From the NCBI GenBank assembly GCA_029265085.1, contig JAJUJY010000007.1, positions 1-63,735 of the forward strand: a stretch of 63,735 nucleotides of DNA, in the 5' to 3' direction. The translations under genes were made by a program, and so were the position numbers. Positions 26,464 to 36,500 of this stretch are shown here, in pieces (the stretch's first letter is position 1; every line of letters starts with the position of its first letter). The stretch comes from Chloroflexota bacterium (GTDB lineage Bacteria; Chloroflexota; Anaerolineae; Anaerolineales; Anaerolineaceae). A model generated the notes under the pieces. The model saw nothing but the letters and a program-made list of their open reading frames with translations. It ran no database searches and was not told where the DNA came from.

Positions 26464-27336
26464 TTACTCGCGTGAGGCGATCTTGGGATCAAAGGCGTCG
26501 CGCACACCGTCGCCAAAGAAGTTGAAGCCAAGCACCACCGTCAGAATGGCCAGGCCGGGGAAGCTGGTCAGCCACCAGTTGTAAAACTTAAACCGGCCGA
26601 CCGAGATCATTGCGCCCCATTCCGGGGTAGGCGGAACCGCCCCCAGGCCAATGAAGCTCAACGCAGCGATGTTGAGGATCGAGCTGCCTGCATCCAGCGA
26701 AGCTTTGACCAGGATGGGGCCAAAGGTGTTGGGTAAGATATGCTTGAAAAGAATCCGGCTGTTTGAAGCCCCAACCATCTCCGCCGCGTGGATGTATTCA
26801 TTATTACGGATGCTGAGCACCTGCCCGCGCATCAGGCGGGCGTATTCCGGCCAGCTCACCAGCGCCATCGCAATGACGGCGTTGGTCAACCCCGGGCCAA
26901 GCACGGCAGCAATCGCCAGCGCCAGAACGATGGAGGGAAACGCCAGGGTGATATCCGCCAGGCGCATGGCCACCAGGTCAAACACGCCGCCCAGGTAACC
27001 GGCGACCGCTCCCACCAGCGAACCGACCACAATCGAGATCGAGATCACAATCAAGCCCACCGGCAGTGAAATGCGCGCCCCGTACAAGACGCGGGTAAAC
27101 ACATCGCGCCCCAATTCATCGGTGCCAAACCAGTGCGCAGCATTTGGCGCAAGCATGCGGTCGTTGATGTTCTGCTCCAGCGGGCCGTACGGTGCAATCA
27201 CTGGCGAGAAGACGGCAATCAATACCCACGCCATAATCACCGTCAGGCCGAGGACGGCCATGCGGTTGTTGAGCAGCGTCCGCAGCGAGCGCATAGCGGG
27301 ATCATTTGATTCGAAAAACATTTTTTTAATCTTCAT
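26464..27336 (-). CDS. dppC: Peptide-type ABC transporter permease (DppC/OppC family)
   Basis: A 290-residue inner-membrane permease of usual length. The N-terminal OppC-type segment has NRMAVLGLTVIMAWVLIAVFSP and the motif APNAAHWFGTDELGRDVFTRVLYGARIS. Five to six transmembrane segments follow. The ATPase-contact loop is EYIHAAEMVGASNSRILFKHILPN. The start of the gene lies 1 bp after the stop of the DppB-like gene. ATPase genes (dppD, dppF) are missing here, so an ATPase must come from elsewhere. The substrate (peptide, nickel or other) cannot be told from sequence. Confidence 0.85.
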   Translation of the reverse strand: MKIKKMFFESNDPAMRSLRTLLNNRMAVLGLTVIMAWVLIAVFSPVIAPYGPLEQNINDRMLAPNAAHWFGTDELGRDVFTRVLYGARISLPVGLIVISISIVVGSLVGAVAGYLGGVFDLVAMRLADITLAFPSIVLALAIAAVLGPGLTNAVIAMALVSWPEYARLMRGQVLSIRNNEYIHAAEMVGASNSRILFKHILPNTFGPILVKASLDAGSSILNIAALSFIGLGAVPPTPEWGAMISVGRFKFYNWWLTSFPGLAILTVVLGFNFFGDGVRDAFDPKIASRE

Positions 27337-27337
27337 C

Positions 27338-28357
27338 TCACTGCTCCCGAATGCGCGGATCGATCAGGCCGTAGGTCACATCGACCACCAGATTGGCCAG
27401 CATATAAATAAAAGCAATCAGCAGGGTCACCCCCATCAAGGCAGGATAATCCAGGTTCACTGCCGATTGCACCGCATAACGCCCAATGCCCGGCCAGGCA
27501 AAGATCGTTTCGGTCATGATGGCGCCGCTCAATTCACTCGCAAAAGCCAGGCCCATCACCGTCACCACGGGAATTAAGGCATTTTGAATGGCGTGCCGGA
27601 AGATGACCATCTTTTCTGCCAGCCCCTTGCCGCGCGCAGTGCGAATATAATCCATCGACATCACCTCGATCATGGCCGAACGGGTGATGCGGCAGATCAA
27701 CGCCAGGGTGAACCAGCCCAGCACAATGGACGGCAGCACCAGGTGATGGAGCGCATTCCAAAAGATCGGCCAATTACCGGTAATCAACGAGTCGAAAACC
27801 AGCAGACCGGTGATCGGCTCGGGCATGGTAATCCGCGAATCCAGGCGGCCAGGGCCGGGAAAGATGGGCAGCTTGTAATAGAACAGGAAAAGCACAATCA
27901 GGCCGGACCAAAAGGGCGGCATGGATGCGCCCAGCAGCGAGACCAGGCGGCTGAGGTGATCCAGCCAGCTTCCGCGCTTGATGGCTGCCAGGATGCCCAG
28001 CGGCAGGCCAATCAAGATGGCAAATATCATCGAGCCAATCGCTAATTCGATGGTGGCGGGCAAAAATTCCATTAAGTCAGCGCCAACCGGGCGTTTGGTT
28101 TTAAATGAAACACCAAAATCTCCCGAGGCGAGGTTTTTCAAGTAAATAAAGTACTGCTCAGCCAGCGGTTTATCCAGCCCCCATTTTTCTGTTGCAGCCT
28201 GGACAACCTTGGGGTTATCCATCCCTTTTTCGCCAACAATGACCAGGATGGGGTTCGTTGGAACAAGATGCGTGGTGATGAAAACAAGCAGCGTGACCCC
28301 AATCAGCATCGGGATCATTAACAATAAGCGGCGGATAAGATATCCGGAAAGGTTCAT
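27338..28357 (-). CDS. dppB: Peptide-type ABC transporter permease (DppB/OppB family)
   Basis: A 339-residue permease. MNLSGYLIRRLLLMIPMLIGVTLLVFITTHLVPTNP is the typical DppB start (first membrane segment and periplasmic motif). The EAA loop reads DYIRTARGKGLAEKMVIFRHAIQNALIPVV. The C-terminal end ANLVVDVTYGLIDPRIREQ is also typical. It lies between the binding-protein gene and dppC, 119 bp behind the former. A strong hairpin in that gap may lower its expression compared with the binding protein. Confidence 0.88.
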   Translation of the reverse strand: MNLSGYLIRRLLLMIPMLIGVTLLVFITTHLVPTNPILVIVGEKGMDNPKVVQAATEKWGLDKPLAEQYFIYLKNLASGDFGVSFKTKRPVGADLMEFLPATIELAIGSMIFAILIGLPLGILAAIKRGSWLDHLSRLVSLLGASMPPFWSGLIVLFLFYYKLPIFPGPGRLDSRITMPEPITGLLVFDSLITGNWPIFWNALHHLVLPSIVLGWFTLALICRITRSAMIEVMSMDYIRTARGKGLAEKMVIFRHAIQNALIPVVTVMGLAFASELSGAIMTETIFAWPGIGRYAVQSAVNLDYPALMGVTLLIAFIYMLANLVVDVTYGLIDPRIREQ

Positions 28358-28432
28358 GAATCATTGCTCCAGTGGCGGTAGATAGCGCCGCAATGCCGCG
28401 GCGGTTCTGGAACCAACTGCAATTTCAAAAAA

Positions 28433-28468
28433 AGGGTCCTGAATGCGGTCAACCACACCCAGGACCCT
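28433..28468 (-). terminator. Partial terminator between binding-protein and permease genes
   Basis: On the minus strand AGGGTCCTG (28468-28460) pairs with CAGGACCCT (28441-28433), followed by a run of T. It lies 8 bp after the stop of the binding-protein gene, where intergenic hairpins often give extra copies of the binding-protein message. Confidence 0.8.
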
Positions 28469-28475
28469 GAGGATA

Positions 28476-30125
28476 TTACTTACTCAAATCAACAAAGTTG
28501 ACGGTATAAACGGGGTGGTAAACCAATCCCTTAATCGAAGAAGCATACGCATGCATGGCCTGAGCCTGGTACAGCATGATGATGGCAGCATCGTCCATTA
28601 AGATCGCCTGCAGGTCTTTCACCATCTGCTCGCGCTTGGCCGGGTCAAGTTCAGTCTGGATGGCCTTGGCCAGGTCGGTGGCAGCGGGATTGTCGTATTC
28701 AACACGACCGGAGATACCGCGGCCAGCCATCGCAAAGTAGTCGGTCCACATGGTCACATCCAGGTAATCGGGACCCCAACCGCCAAAGCCCATCGGGATT
28801 TTGTGCGCCTTCAAATCCGACAGGTAGATCGATTCTTCCATCGGATTGAGATTGAGGGTAATGCCCACTTCCGCCAGGTCGGCCTTCAGTTTGGCGGCCA
28901 CAATTTCACGGGTGGGATTCGAGGCATAGGAGAAGGCAATTTCAAACCCATCCGGGTAACCAGCCTCAGCCAGCAGCGCCTTGGATTTTTCCAGGTCGCG
29001 GGTGCGGGTGAGAGAAGGATCCACACCGGTAATGCCCACCGGGATAATGCTGGGGGCGCGGGTGGCATAGCCCTTGAAAATGGCCTGCATCAGACCGTCA
29101 AAATCAATCGCGTATTCAATCGCCTGGCGAACGCGCTTGTCTGCCAGCTCTTTGGAAAGGGCCGGATTGGAGGTCATGGCCAGGTAGTTCATGTTCAAAG
29201 CCGGAGAAACCAGCACGGTGATATCCGGGTTGGCCTTGGCCTGGTCAATCAAATCCACATCCAGCACGAAGTCAATATCCACATCTCCACGTTCCAGCAT
29301 CTGCAGCGCAGTGGTTGGGTCGGCAATGTGCTTAATAATGACCTGGGAAATCTTGGGAGCGCCGCGCCAGTAATTGGGGTTGGCCTGCAGAACGATTTCC
29401 ACCTTGGGTTCCCACTTGGTCAGGATGAAGGGGCCAGAGCCGGCGGAATTCTGATCCAGCCAATCTTTCGCGGTGTCGGTCTGGTCGGCATCTTCGGCAT
29501 CGGTCGCACCGTGCTCTTTGGCCAGTTTGCTGTCCAAAATGCTGGTGGCCGGGGTGGTGCAGATGCTCAAAAAGGCAATCGAAGGTTCAGTCAGTTCCAC
29601 TTTGACAGTTTGTGCATCAATGGCAACCACGTCTTTGAGCAGATCCATGTAGAAAGAAGGATTGCCCTTGACGTTCTTCAAACGCTTGAAGGAGAAGACC
29701 ACATCGTCCGCGGTGACCGGGTTGCCAGAGGCGAACTTGGCGGCCGGGTCGAGGTAGAAGGTGATGCTGGTCGCATCCGGAGAAACCTCCCAGCTTTTGG
29801 CCAGGCGGGGAGAAATTTCATTGTAGTTTTCCGGGCGGCTTTCCACCAGCGTATCATAGGTGGAGTTATGTACCACCAGGTTGTGATACTCATACGCATA
29901 GGCGGGGTCCAACGAGACAACCTCGTCCAGGTTGCTGGCGACCACAATGCTCGGCAGTTCCGCGGGGGCAGCTTCTTCCGCCGCGGGGGCTTCCTCGGCA
30001 GCCGGGGCTTCACTATTGGCTGGTTCAACCGCTGCGGGTTCCTGTGCAGCCGGGGCAGCACAGCCAAACAGCGAAATCATCAGCACGATCATCAACACGA
30101 GCCCGATCAAACGTTTCTTGTTCAT
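28476..30125 (-). CDS. ABC transporter substrate-binding lipoprotein (family 5)
   Basis: The start at 30125 is chosen because GAGGAGATG precedes it and a lipoprotein signal follows (lipobox LFGC, Cys22); an upstream in-frame ATG at 30215 would bury the signal. An Ala/Pro/Glu-rich linker (about 25-55) leads to an SBP-5 fold: SLDPAYAYEYHNLVVHNSTYDTL, RLAKSWEVSPDATSITFYL, VTADDVVFSFKRLK and FGGWGPDYLDVTMW. Length about 549 residues, normal for peptide-type receptors. It captures the substrate outside the cell and delivers it to the DppBC-like permeases downstream. The substrate is not predictable. Confidence 0.88.
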   Translation of the reverse strand: MNKKRLIGLVLMIVLMISLFGCAAPAAQEPAAVEPANSEAPAAEEAPAAEEAAPAELPSIVVASNLDEVVSLDPAYAYEYHNLVVHNSTYDTLVESRPENYNEISPRLAKSWEVSPDATSITFYLDPAAKFASGNPVTADDVVFSFKRLKNVKGNPSFYMDLLKDVVAIDAQTVKVELTEPSIAFLSICTTPATSILDSKLAKEHGATDAEDADQTDTAKDWLDQNSAGSGPFILTKWEPKVEIVLQANPNYWRGAPKISQVIIKHIADPTTALQMLERGDVDIDFVLDVDLIDQAKANPDITVLVSPALNMNYLAMTSNPALSKELADKRVRQAIEYAIDFDGLMQAIFKGYATRAPSIIPVGITGVDPSLTRTRDLEKSKALLAEAGYPDGFEIAFSYASNPTREIVAAKLKADLAEVGITLNLNPMEESIYLSDLKAHKIPMGFGGWGPDYLDVTMWTDYFAMAGRGISGRVEYDNPAATDLAKAIQTELDPAKREQMVKDLQAILMDDAAIIMLYQAQAMHAYASSIKGLVYHPVYTVNFVDLSK

Positions 30126-30544
30126 GGCATCTCCTCGATAAAGTGATTTGTAAATCGGAGGCGAACAGCACAACACTGCTCGACGAATTACCAGCGATAG
30201 CCAACCGAAGCGCACGTTCTAGACACGGATAAAGGTAGAAACTGTAACGGGAACCAGACAGATAGGTAAAAATATAAAATTAAACAGGATAGGGGTGGGG
30301 AGTATATAAGATATATAATACTTCTTATAATATATATTATACACAGGATAAGCAAAATGGCAACCCAAATTGACCCGCAAAATGACAGCCGGCTATCCCA
30401 TTCTGTTAGCCCTCTGCAAACTGCGGGCATACTCCGGCCAGCTCACCAGCGCGTGCGCACCTGTCCCGGCGTCTCTCCCCCTACGTGCGCCAATTTTCCC
30501 CCAACAGCCGGCGCAGTTCCCGCGAACGAGAGATATTTCGCTCT
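30126..30544. other. Intergenic region with AT-rich tract and a mosaic repeat
   Basis: No gene is supported. An AT-rich tract lies at 30300-30347. Positions 30393-30423 repeat the block that precedes the lipoprotein gene at 40325 (40262-40293), differing at only one or two bases. The next 25 bp match the DppC-like gene (26836-26866) almost exactly, and the following 20 bp match the start of the lipoprotein gene (around 40372-40396). It looks like a recombination scar or a decayed gene. Confidence 0.6.
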
Positions 30545-33500
30545 TTACTCCACCCGCACCAGCACCGCCTTAACTAAAACGCGGTAGCGGTACGCTGCTT
30601 GTTTTTCATCATACCCGGCACAGGTCATCAGGGTGAGCCAGGATTTATCTTGATGCGAAAACACCCCATGCTGATCGGGTTTTACCGTCTCAACGCTGCG
30701 CACCTGGTACACATACGTCTCTCCCCAGGCGCGGAGGATAATTTCATCCCCCCAGCGCAGATCATTCAGACGCATAAACGGCCCGGGCAGACCATTGGAA
30801 TCCACCACATGGGCGGTCAAGACCGAATTCCCCTGCCAGGTTGGGAAGGCGCTGCCCTCCAGCCAGCCAATCGAGGAGCCTAACCAGCTCACATTCCAAC
30901 CATTCTGCGCAAGCGGCACACCGACCACGTCCGTGTTAAGCTTCAATCGCGGAATCTCCAGCAGCATATCTGCCGCTTGCGCCGGGACAAGCCCTTCAAA
31001 CCGGTTGGTAACCGGCAAGTTCAGGTCAAAATACTGGGACTGCGGGCGCGGGCCGATTTCAGTCACCACGCCTTGCGGAAAACCGGTCTGGGGCAGCGCC
31101 GGGAAGTCTTCGATATCCGGCCTGGGTAAGACAGTGATCGACACAGCGGCCACAACACAGTTATCCAAATTATCGCAAGCACGGTAAACCAGCGCATCCG
31201 GGCCGGTATAGCTGGCATTGGCGGTATAAATCATACTGCCGTTGGCGGCAGTGCCGTGCTGCGGCAGGGTCACAATCTCCAGTGTATCCCAACGGCTGGC
31301 GCCCTCCGACCAGGAATCATTGGCGGTAACATCTATCCGGACCGTTTGGCCAGAAACGACCTCTACCATATCCGGTTGGCCAATCGCTCCCACAAGCTGT
31401 CCATTCCCTTTCACGGTGATCAGAATATCGATCGTGTCTGTTAAACCGCCCGGTGCAGTACCCATTGCGCGCAGCAGATAAACCGGCTGCGCATGGATAT
31501 CGGCGCTGCCGTGGAAGATTAACTGGCCGTCCACGATGGAAAACAGGGCCGTATCACTCAATACGGTTCCATCGATCAATGTAAAGAACGTCTCAGCAAT
31601 GGTGCTGCTAAAAGAGCCAACCACTGTACCCGTCCCATCCCCATCGATCAACGTTGAGCCTGTCAACGAAATTTTGGGAGACAGCACCGGCGGCACGGGG
31701 ACATCGGCCACCGTGATGGTAAAGGATTGCTGCGTGCTCTCCCCATTTTGGTCTGCGGCCTGGGCGCAAATCGAATACATCCCTGCAAGCGTTGTGCTAT
31801 TACGGATTAGCGCCCGGTCTAAAACTGTAAACAAGGCGTTGCCCGCGCCATTGGATGCATCACATTGAGCGCCGCTGGTTTCCAGGGTATAGGTGAAGGG
31901 CGGCTGGCCGCCGCTCAAAGAGAACAGGCCAACAATCTGCTCTGCGGTGGTAACCTGGCTGCCGCTCAGCACCAGGTTGGAAGGCTGTGCGGTGATCGTA
32001 ATGGTATACGCCTTTTGGAAGGTGCTTCCCAGGGCATCTTTCACCTGGATGCAGACCGGGTAATCGCCGATCACCGCAGCAGGTAAGCGCTCCAGTTGAT
32101 CGTTGTTTATGGCAAAAGCGCTGTTCCCGGCGCCGTTGACAAGATCACAGGTTGTTCCGCTGGTTTCTAACGAATAGGTATAAGGCGATTCGCCGCCATT
32201 TGTGCTGAGTACGCCAACCACTGTTTGTAAGGTTGAAACCGAAACCCGGCTGAGCAGTAAACGATCGGGTAGAGATGCCACAACATGGTTTGCCACAGCC
32301 GTACTGCCATGAAAATCGCTTGAGGCGATAAAACTGGCAGTAATTGTTTTGCTGCCCGCCGTAGTCGAAATCAGGTCACACGATCCGCTGCCGCCTGAAA
32401 GCGTGATCGAGCAAGTATTGCCCTCGCCGTCATCCACCAGCACATTGCCGCCAGGCGTGGCGGTCGAAGGCAAGGCGGCTGTCACACTAACCGCCACGTT
32501 ATAAAGCGCATCTTTTGCAGAGGGTTCCGGTGAAATGGTAGAAATGGTTACCACCGTATCCGCCGGGTTGACCTGGTGAACAGTTCCGGAACTGCTGCTG
32601 GGGTTAAAGTCGCTCGTGCCCGCATAGCTGGCCGCCAGGGTCTTTGCGCCGCCGCTGGTTGAGGTGAGCGCGCACGATCCGCTGCCGTTCACCAGCGCAG
32701 CCGTACAGCTTGCCCCGGCGCCGTCCGTCACAGTCACATCCCCACCGGTAGGGGTCAGCGTGCCGGGCAATACTGATTGGAGTGTAAAGCTGGCCCAATA
32801 AGGCTCTCCCACCAGGCTGGGTGATGGATTGACCGTCGAAATCTGTACAACCGTATCCGCCGGGTTGACGGTATGGGCCTGCGATGTTGAATTTCCGGAA
32901 TAGACCGCGTCACCGCTGTAAGCCGCAGTGATGGTCTTTGTACCGGCGGTAGTGGAGGTCAGGCTGCAAGATCCGCTGCCGCTCGCCAGCGTGATGTCGC
33001 AGGCCGCACTGCCATCACCGACCGCAACGGTTCCAGTTGGAGTGCCCTGGCTGCCGCTGACAGTCACTTGAACTATGTACGGCTCACCGGCAACCGTCTC
33101 GGCGGGCGTGACGGAATCAATCGCGACCGCGGCGGTAGGTTTGGTTTTCAGGTTAAAACTGTGTACCGCAGAAGAAATGGTGCAAGATTGGTTATCCACC
33201 TCGAGCGCTGCCGAAGCCTTCAGGTCGCCGCCGCTAAAACTGGCCTCGGGAACAACTGCAAATGAAATCTCCAGGCTGGCATTCGGTGGTAAAAGGTCCG
33301 GTGTAATGAGCTGCTGCTCAGACCATTCCAGGGTGTTGCCTGTGACCAGCGGATCATATTGGGCATCCGGGCCGTGCCATTCGCCGCCAACAAGCCGCCA
33401 TTTTGTGCTGCCTGCCTGATAAGCCAACCCAGACGGCAGGATTTCGGTCACTTTGAAATGCTCGTTCGTACTGCCGCCGCCGGCAGCAGTGCCGGTATTG

Positions 33501-36500
33501 GTGACTCGAATCACGCCGCTCGCGCTGATGGTTGGAGATAAATATTCCGGGAAAGTCTGGGTAACCGCCAACTCAGGCGTTAAAACCGCCAATGACGCGC
33601 TAGTTGACCTGCTATATTGCGTATCGCCGCAGGCATCGTAATATTTGAACACAATACCGATCTCTGCCTGCTTCTGTGGGCAAGCTGACTGAAGGCCAAA
33701 TTCCAATACACCTGTATCGCTGCCGCCATCCGCCTCAACAAGATCAAAAATATTGCTGGCTTTACCAGAGGCATCCTCAGATATGTTGTAATACGTCAGG
33801 ATATTTCCACCTGCGCTTATGCTTGGGTCACTGGCCGGGCCACCGGTACTCCCAATACTGGTTATGCTCGAACCTGCGTTATAGCTTAAACCATTCGGGA
33901 GGGTAACCACCATATCAGTATCCGACGCATCGGCTGGACCGGTGTTCTCGACCGCCACCTGTACCACGGTTGAATCACCATAATAATTGACTGTCGCCGG
34001 GCTAATCACGGGTGTCTTAAACCCGATCAAAGGCTCGCGAGTCTCGGTCCGGCTGTCCACAAACGCGGAAGGGTTCAAGCATAAACCATTACCCTGCTCA
34101 TCTTCACCCGGTTTTGTGGCAGAGGAACCATCGGCAGGTCCTAGCCCCCACCAGGCAGAAACCCCGGTTTCCAGATCCGAACTGCACGCCGCGGCTGAGA
34201 CAGCGGTTAATTTCAGGGTTGCCGTCGCATTCGCGCCAATATTTTGGATTTCCCAGGTTACCACCTGCCCATTGGGAGTGCCATTATCACCAGTATAATT
34301 TAGATCGCCTGTCGAACTCGAATAAGTGAATGCGGAGCCCAAATCAGCCTGCGCCCAAACCACCGGCAGGGTATAACTGCCCTGGTTTTTCACAGTGATT
34401 GTCCATTCAACCGGATCCCCGGCGCCAACAGGCTGGTCTGCCCCGGTGATATCTATATTAATTTCCGGCTCGTTAAAAACCGTATTGAAAACAGAGCCAA
34501 AAGTGGAAATTATAGCCCCACTCGGAGTTTCATATTGCGTGCTCAGCACAACATCCCCGCCCATAAACGAACAGCCGGCAAACAGGTCGAATTCTATTTC
34601 TATTGTATCCCCCGGATTCAAGACCGCCAGTCCAGGTATTTCGCTTTTTGTCCATACCAATGGAGAAACGGCAGGATTGGGATCGTAATCAACGTGCGGC
34701 CCATTCCAGGCACCGCTGTTCAAACGCCAGCGTGTTGAGCCGGATGTATAAAGCAATCCTGCCGGAAGGGTGGCCGTGAGTTGAGAATTGTAAGCAGTTG
34801 TCTGGCCGGCGTTCCTCAGGGTGACCGTTGCAGTAGGACTGCTTCCTGCATCAATCGAAGAAGCAACCGAGAAACTTGCTACCAATTCCGATTCGCCGAT
34901 AAGCACGGTTGAAGTATCGGTAGTTGGCAATTGGCAGGAGACGCCGAATGCGTCATAAGCAGCAGCCACATCCAGGGTGAGATTTTGGGCACCAATCAAG
35001 TCAGCGGTATAGGTGATTTGGCGCCTTTCTCCGGCGGCCATATCAGCAATCGCCACGGTAGCACCATTGATCGCACTTCCTTCATGGTCTTGATCCCCCG
35101 TAACGGTAACCCCGGTCATGTCATCGACAACCGCCGAAACGTAATCCAGGCCGCTCCCCAAAATGCCGTCCAACCAGACGTTATAGGCTGTTCCAGAACC
35201 GCGGTTAGTCAGGTAGATTGTCCACTCCGCCTGGTTGGTATTTGCATAAAAAATTTCCGGTTCAACCTCCACATGCACATCGCCACCGAGCAGCAGCGGT
35301 TGTTGGGTATCAACCGCTGAACAACGTTCATCGGGGGTTCCATCATCGCCGCATTGGTCATCATAATACGCGGTTGCAGTCAGGGCGGACGAAACAGTGC
35401 ATCTTTTTTTGACATCCAGTGTGAAGACGGCATCCTGCCCGGCTGCCGTGAAACGGTCATTGAATGTCCAGACATAATCATCGCCAACAATGGCAGGAGT
35501 GCAGCTATCCGGTGAAACAGCACCACTGCAAATTACACCGGCCGGGTCGGGTATTGCATAATTGAGACCAGACAATTTAAATTTTACATCCCTGGGATCC
35601 GCGTCGGATGAGGTCTGCGTTAATGTCACCGTAACGGCTTTGGTCTCTCCCTTAGAGATTGTTTCCCCCAGGCCGTTGATTTCCACCGCCATCGCCGGAG
35701 CTTGCACATTCACAGGGGCTGCCTGGCGCGCAATGACATCCCCCGTACGCAGCAGCGCCGACCACGAAAGAAATTCAGAGTCCTGGCATGCCGGAATGCC
35801 TGAATCGGCATGGCTTAATGGGTAAGCAATCGTGAGCGTTTGATTGGCAAGCGAAGCAGCCGCACAGCCTGAAAAATCCAATCGCAAACTACCGGCGCTG
35901 CCGGAGGTCGTGTCTGTGACACTAACGCATCCCGTAATATTGCTGCTATTTAAAGTCACTTCCAACCCGTTATTGTACGCTTGTTCGCGTTCGGCAAAAT
36001 CCTCAAAGACAAGGTCGGATAATACTACTGCACTCCCCCCATCGAAAGTATAGGTGTTGGTATAGGTCAGGTCACTGCAATTCTCACACACAACGGGAGC
36101 AACCGTTCTTGCCGCAGCCAGCCCCTTTTCACAAGTAATCGCGGTAGTTTGAGATGCAGCAGCGCTCTTTGAACAACCGCAGCAGTCATTTGCAGAAGCC
36201 GAAATTGAATTGGTAAAAGACTGGCCGCAATATGCCGCACTGCTTTCCTCTCCGGGCAGTTGCAGGGTCAGGGTTGTATTCAATTTTGCAGGCGGTGTAT
36301 ACGTCCAGGTAACCGTACCGCCCGTTCCACCCGTGCCAGGCACCCATACCCCGCCCCCCGCATCAACAACGGTCAAACCAGCCGGCACCGTATCCATCAC
36401 CGAGACTGGCCCGCAAGTACCCGAGGCACAGGAGATCACTCCGGTCTGCTCAGAGGTTACCGAATAAGTCACTGTGCCGCCGATAGGGATTAATTGTGGG

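Noticed and set aside
28803..30146. Long open frame of 447 codons on the plus strand
   Set aside because: It mirrors the substrate-binding protein gene, whose minus-strand product has clear family motifs, a lipobox and a ribosome site. The mirror frame has no recognisable protein features.
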